Assembly: GCF_905147365.1 (NCBI RefSeq)
Contig: NC_056428.1
Span: forward strand, 40,963,001 to 41,027,000
DNA from: Aricia agestis
Lineage: Eukaryota > Arthropoda > Insecta > Lepidoptera > Lycaenidae
DNA length: 64,000 nt
Direction: 5' to 3'
A program made the position numbers and the translations under genes. Shown one piece after another: positions 60,651 through 64,000 of the stretch. The notes under the pieces were generated by a model. The model saw nothing but the letters and a program-made list of their open reading frames with translations, had not been told where the DNA came from and ran no database searches. Positions within the stretch are counted from its first letter, which is position 1, and the number at the start of each line of letters is the position of its first letter.

Positions 60651-61364
60651 TGACTTTGCAACAATTATTACGACTGTTTATGAAATCCATATGGTAATAA
60701 TATCAAAGCTCTTGTTGTGTTACCTTTTTCTCTCTATCAACAAATTTATTAGGTAGAATAATTCACAGTTTGATTCCCAAAAACTACGAAATTAATATAC
60801 TCTTGTTGTTTCCCCTACACAAAGTATCAATTTCAACAACAACAAAAACGATACGTAAGATTAGGTAAAGAAATGCACGCCGTCTTGGCTTCGGTAACGA
60901 AATATCTCACAAACCCGATCAGAGACACACACATATTTCATTACGGATAAAATCGCTCCACCACGCGGCTTTGTTTGGAAAAATATTAAATTATGTTCGC
61001 AAACAGTTCTCGTACACACCATTTAGTAGACAAACAAAGTGTAGTTTATTTTAAAACAACGCCTTTGTAACATGCACTGAAAAAATGTTTGTGTATTTTT
61101 CGGGAATTCCAATAATGTTTGTGAGGGAAAAACAAGTGCGGTGCTATTAATTTGTATCGTTGTTATTTGTTAAGTTGTTTTATACCGATCTTTACACTAA
61201 AATGAAATTTTATAACCAACACAGTGTACTATATATTATTTTACATATTAGTAATATATACCAGTGTGTATTATATATTAATTTATATCAAGATATAACA
61301 TTTTGAACCCACCCAAAATAATGAAAAATGTGTTGGGAACGTAGTTGGGCTTTATCTGTCGCCA
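60651..61364. other. AT-rich sequence without recognised genes
   Basis: Nothing supported. Confidence 0.35.
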
Positions 61365-61727
61365 ATGTCACAAGTTCTAGCAGGATTCATTTTTGATTAC
61401 GCACAAATCAAAAATAATGTTTATGTTTATATAAATAGTGATCAGGTTTATTTGCAAAGGAAATACCAGAAGGCCCCAGGAATGTTCTGTGTAATTAAAC
61501 CGAGCGCACACAGTTTCGGTTTTGTCGAGGTTGCTGGCTGCAGCAAAATTACACATTTACAGCAAACCCTGCATAGTGTATACTTGAGACAACGTTACGT
61601 CATATACAAAAGCGCTTTTCGCATTGTACGATACGATGTTGTCACTTTATTCGTTTCTTATCGAATTTTCGATTTGAGCACTTCTAAATATCCCATTAAT
61701 ATAGAGAGTCACTATGTCTCGTCGTAA
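61365..61727 (+). CDS. 120-codon open frame, doubtful
   Basis: Longest otherwise unexplained frame on the right side. Starts MSQVLAGFIFDYAQIK, ends YPINIESHYVSS; contains no recognised domain and no signal peptide. It is not flanked by convincing splice sites, and its composition is close to the surroundings. I list it only because of its length. Confidence 0.12.
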   Translation: MSQVLAGFIFDYAQIKNNVYVYINSDQVYLQRKYQKAPGMFCVIKPSAHSFGFVEVAGCSKITHLQQTLHSVYLRQRYVIYKSAFRIVRYDVVTLFVSYRIFDLSTSKYPINIESHYVSS

Positions 61728-61798
61728 TTACAAAAATTACAAAATTATAAAAATATAGCATAATATTATTTTTGAACTATAGAATTTTTATAAGATAA

Positions 61799-61976
61799 CT
61801 AGTTGACCCAGCATACGTTGTTTTGCCAAATTAATTATGTTTAGTATCAATATAAAAAGTAGGTTAAAATCTATTCTCAGGCCTAACGAATGTAGATACA
61901 AAATTTCATTAAAATCGATTGAGCCGTTTTGGAGGAGTTCGCACACAAACCCAAGAATTTAATAATTAGATTTTTA
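61799..61976 (-). mobile_element. CTAG-type dispersed repeat G, copy 3
   Basis: AACTAGTTGACCCAGCATAC and CGTTGTTTTGCCAAATTAAT at the left; inside, AATCGATTGAGCCGTTTTGG. Reverse orientation relative to 52672-52845. Confidence 0.55.
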
Positions 61977-62254
61977 TTCGTGTAGTATAAAAAAATCACA
62001 ACAGCAGTAGGTAGATAGTAGGTTATGACATCCGCGCATGTTAATTGATTTTAACACAAAATATTATATTATTACGCCTCGGTAGATCGCTACCACATAC
62101 ACTATTGTATGTCAAAAGTTCTAAGACTACCTAAGAGTTCGATAAATCAGCCGGATACACAGTAAGCCACAGATAATTACAATTCGGTATCGAGTAGATC
62201 TAATAGAACTGTTTTGGGGTTTGAGTGCTGAGTTCCTTAAGTAACATTAGACGG

Positions 62255-62516
62255 AGCCTTTAAAGGTCACGACACACATATCAGCTCGGAAAGGGATCGG
62301 CACCGTATCGCCTCGAGTCGTTCAATATTGTTTGTATGAAACTCCTTACCTGCAACGTACACTAAGCGGAACCGTAACGTAATCGCCTCGCCTTTGATAT
62401 GCTTTGGTAATACGTGCATACGTTATAGGTTGACGCCTGGTTGACGGCGAGGCGAAGGCGATACGGTGACGATCTCTTTCCGAGTTGATATTACGTGTAC
62501 GTTGACCTTTAGAGCT
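62255..62516. mobile_element. MITE with long inverted ends
   Basis: AGCCTTTAAAGGTCACGACA...CACCGTATCGCCTCG at the left is matched, with small gaps, by the reverse complement of GCGATACGGTGACGATCTC...GACCTTTAGAGC at the right, over about 60 bases. No transposase. Confidence 0.72.
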
Positions 62517-63239
62517 TTAGTTAGTCTTTAGTCTTTACTCTTTAGGTCGTTGAATTTGTCTTCAGTCTTAACAAGTAAACAAATAATTTACCTGCTGAAA
62601 TAAGTAATAACGATTTTAAAAGGACTTTATTTCTGTACGATTTTAGAGCGATTTCATTATAATGAAGTTAGGGAAGTTGATTCTATATATCGCACGCTGA
62701 GAACGAAAGTGACTCAACTCGAAATTGGCAATTTTTGGGAAAAGACGAAAATGTGTCTGTGGGACTAAGCATTTTCTGTTCATTTTACGATTACACTAAA
62801 ACATGATTACGAAAGTTATAAATTTCTTTTGCATTATATTGTTTGACTTAATAGCTTTAGATATACAAAATATTTTTTGCCAAATAATATTATTTTCCTA
62901 TATAAAATAGCGCTTGAAAAAAAACTCGGAAAAATAGGTCACTTTAGTATTAGAAGTTTCTTTATGTCTACTGACCTTTTTAGGTAAAGGTCTGTTCATT
63001 TATAATATTGCTTAAGAAAAAAAGGTTATTTCTAAAAATCAGTCAGTTTCCCTCTTATGATTTTGTATATTTTCTCAAAAGAGCCGAATAAGACAGTGAA
63101 GTAGAGTTAAATGGCATTTATTAAATCACTTCTTAGACAAAATAGGAACCTGTAATCATCACACTAAACAAAATAATATCAAAATCGTATCAAAAATTTG
63201 TAGGAAACAAGGCTAAACAAATGACAACATTAACCAAAC
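62517..63239. other. AT-rich sequence without recognised genes
   Basis: Nothing supported. Confidence 0.35.
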
Positions 63240-63631
63240 CATGCTTTCACTGGTTTCGATAGTAATTCCTAAATATAACATAGGTAACATCTATCACGAT
63301 AATATTTCTGTAACAACAATAAAGTAGGTATTTATCGAATTCAACAATATGCCGTTATTAGCACTAACTTATCAGTCTAACATAGTACTTAGTACAGTTT
63401 TGTAATTACAATTCGGTTGTATTACCAAATCAAATAATTTTAATTAAACTCTGCTTAATACACTAACTCAGATAAACAAAACAATGAGTACCTACCTACT
63501 GTTTTCACTGGTTTAGATAAGTAATTCCTAAATTAATTGTATTATTAGCACTAACTTATCAGTTTAAACAGTCTTGTAGTCATAGTCATCAAATCATTTT
63601 AATTAAACTCTGCTTAATACACTAATTCAGA
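63240..63631 (+). repeat. Two diverged tandem direct copies
   Basis: TTTCACTGGTTT.GAT, AGTAATTCCTAAAT, TTAGCACTAACTTATCAGT and TTTTAATTAAACTCTGCTTA occur in this order at about 63245-63470 and again at 63502-63631. The second copy has lost about 90 internal bases. Confidence 0.8.
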
Positions 63632-63748
63632 CTTTGCTTTTTGAGTATGACATAGTAATATCACTTTAAATTTTATATTTTAATATTACTCCTAATAATA
63701 AGCACTTAATACTCGTATGTATTTATTATTATTTTTAAGTTTAGTTAC

Positions 63749-64000
63749 TCACAAAGTATTATAAAAACTGGCGTAAATAGTAGGTATAAAATTTTTTCTG
63801 ACTAAATCTTTGAGATCTTTTCTTTTATTTTCTTTTAACTCAAGTGCATGCTCATATAGCTGTTCAAGTACAATTTCTTTAAAACCCATAATTTTTTTCT
63901 CATGTCAATTTGAGAAAAAATCTCATCGGAGTATGATGTTTTGTAATAAAAGTGAAACATCTCCGCCTTATCAAATTTAAGTACTTTAAGATCATTCCAC
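63749..64000 (-). pseudogene. Partial coding-like segment at the right edge, unrecognised
   Basis: On the minus strand one frame is open from the edge (LKVLKFDKAEMFHFYYKTSY). A second frame continues from about 63890 with FKEIVLEQLYEHALELK and DLVRKNFIPTIY to a TGA at 63749-63751. The two would join only by a shift in the A7 run at 63892-63898. It may be an exon of a gene lying mainly beyond 64000, an old pseudogene, or part of an element. I cannot name a domain. Confidence 0.3.

Overview
This 64 kb window is AT-rich eukaryotic DNA without operons. Its many interspersed repeats are of types typical of moths and butterflies: an RTE-like non-LTR retrotransposon, a copia-type LTR element, a mariner, tRNA-derived SINEs, TAA/TTA-targeting foldback MITEs and elements ending in CTAG. 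I read it as a lepidopteran chromosome segment; the species cannot be told from the sequence alone.

Two host genes can be supported, both on the minus strand. The larger is the 3' half of an SLC7-type cationic amino-acid transporter. Eight exons in the order 39132-39193, 38931-39031, 34553-34687, 16690-16861, 16299-16426, 15136-15331, 13738-13821 and 13297-13390 carry GT/AG junctions whose phases agree from one exon to the next, and they end in a TAG stop. Its 5' exons should lie beyond the right edge. The second is a small gene encoding an 84-residue protein with two predicted membrane segments (coding 2455-2709), with a probable 5' non-coding exon beside a GC-rich island near 3.8-3.9 kb. 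A partial coding-like stretch lies at the right edge (63749-64000, minus), and a broken cysteine-rich reading frame at 10.15-10.46 kb.

The transporter introns are filled with mobile DNA. The 17.7 kb intron (16862-34552) holds a full-length but frameshifted RTE-like element with a 12 bp target duplication (27610-30860), and a 1.47 kb inverted duplication whose arms (23288-24758 and 32649-34119) match without net indels. Each arm abuts a long (AT)n tract. The next intron upstream holds a dead mariner (about 34981-36268). The interval right of 39193 holds an intact copia-type element (41234-45751) with two LTRs that I read as identical, a 5 bp target duplication and one uninterrupted 1322-codon gag-pol frame, so the insertion is very young.

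Elsewhere the window carries several TAA/TTA-flanked MITEs, hAT-like short elements and a broken hAT transposase. It also has a striking set of short near-perfect palindromes. For one of them, at 9866-9911, a related repeat copy elsewhere in the window suggests that the inverted arm was added in place, as in a template-switch event. No rRNA genes, functional tRNA genes or CRISPR arrays were seen.
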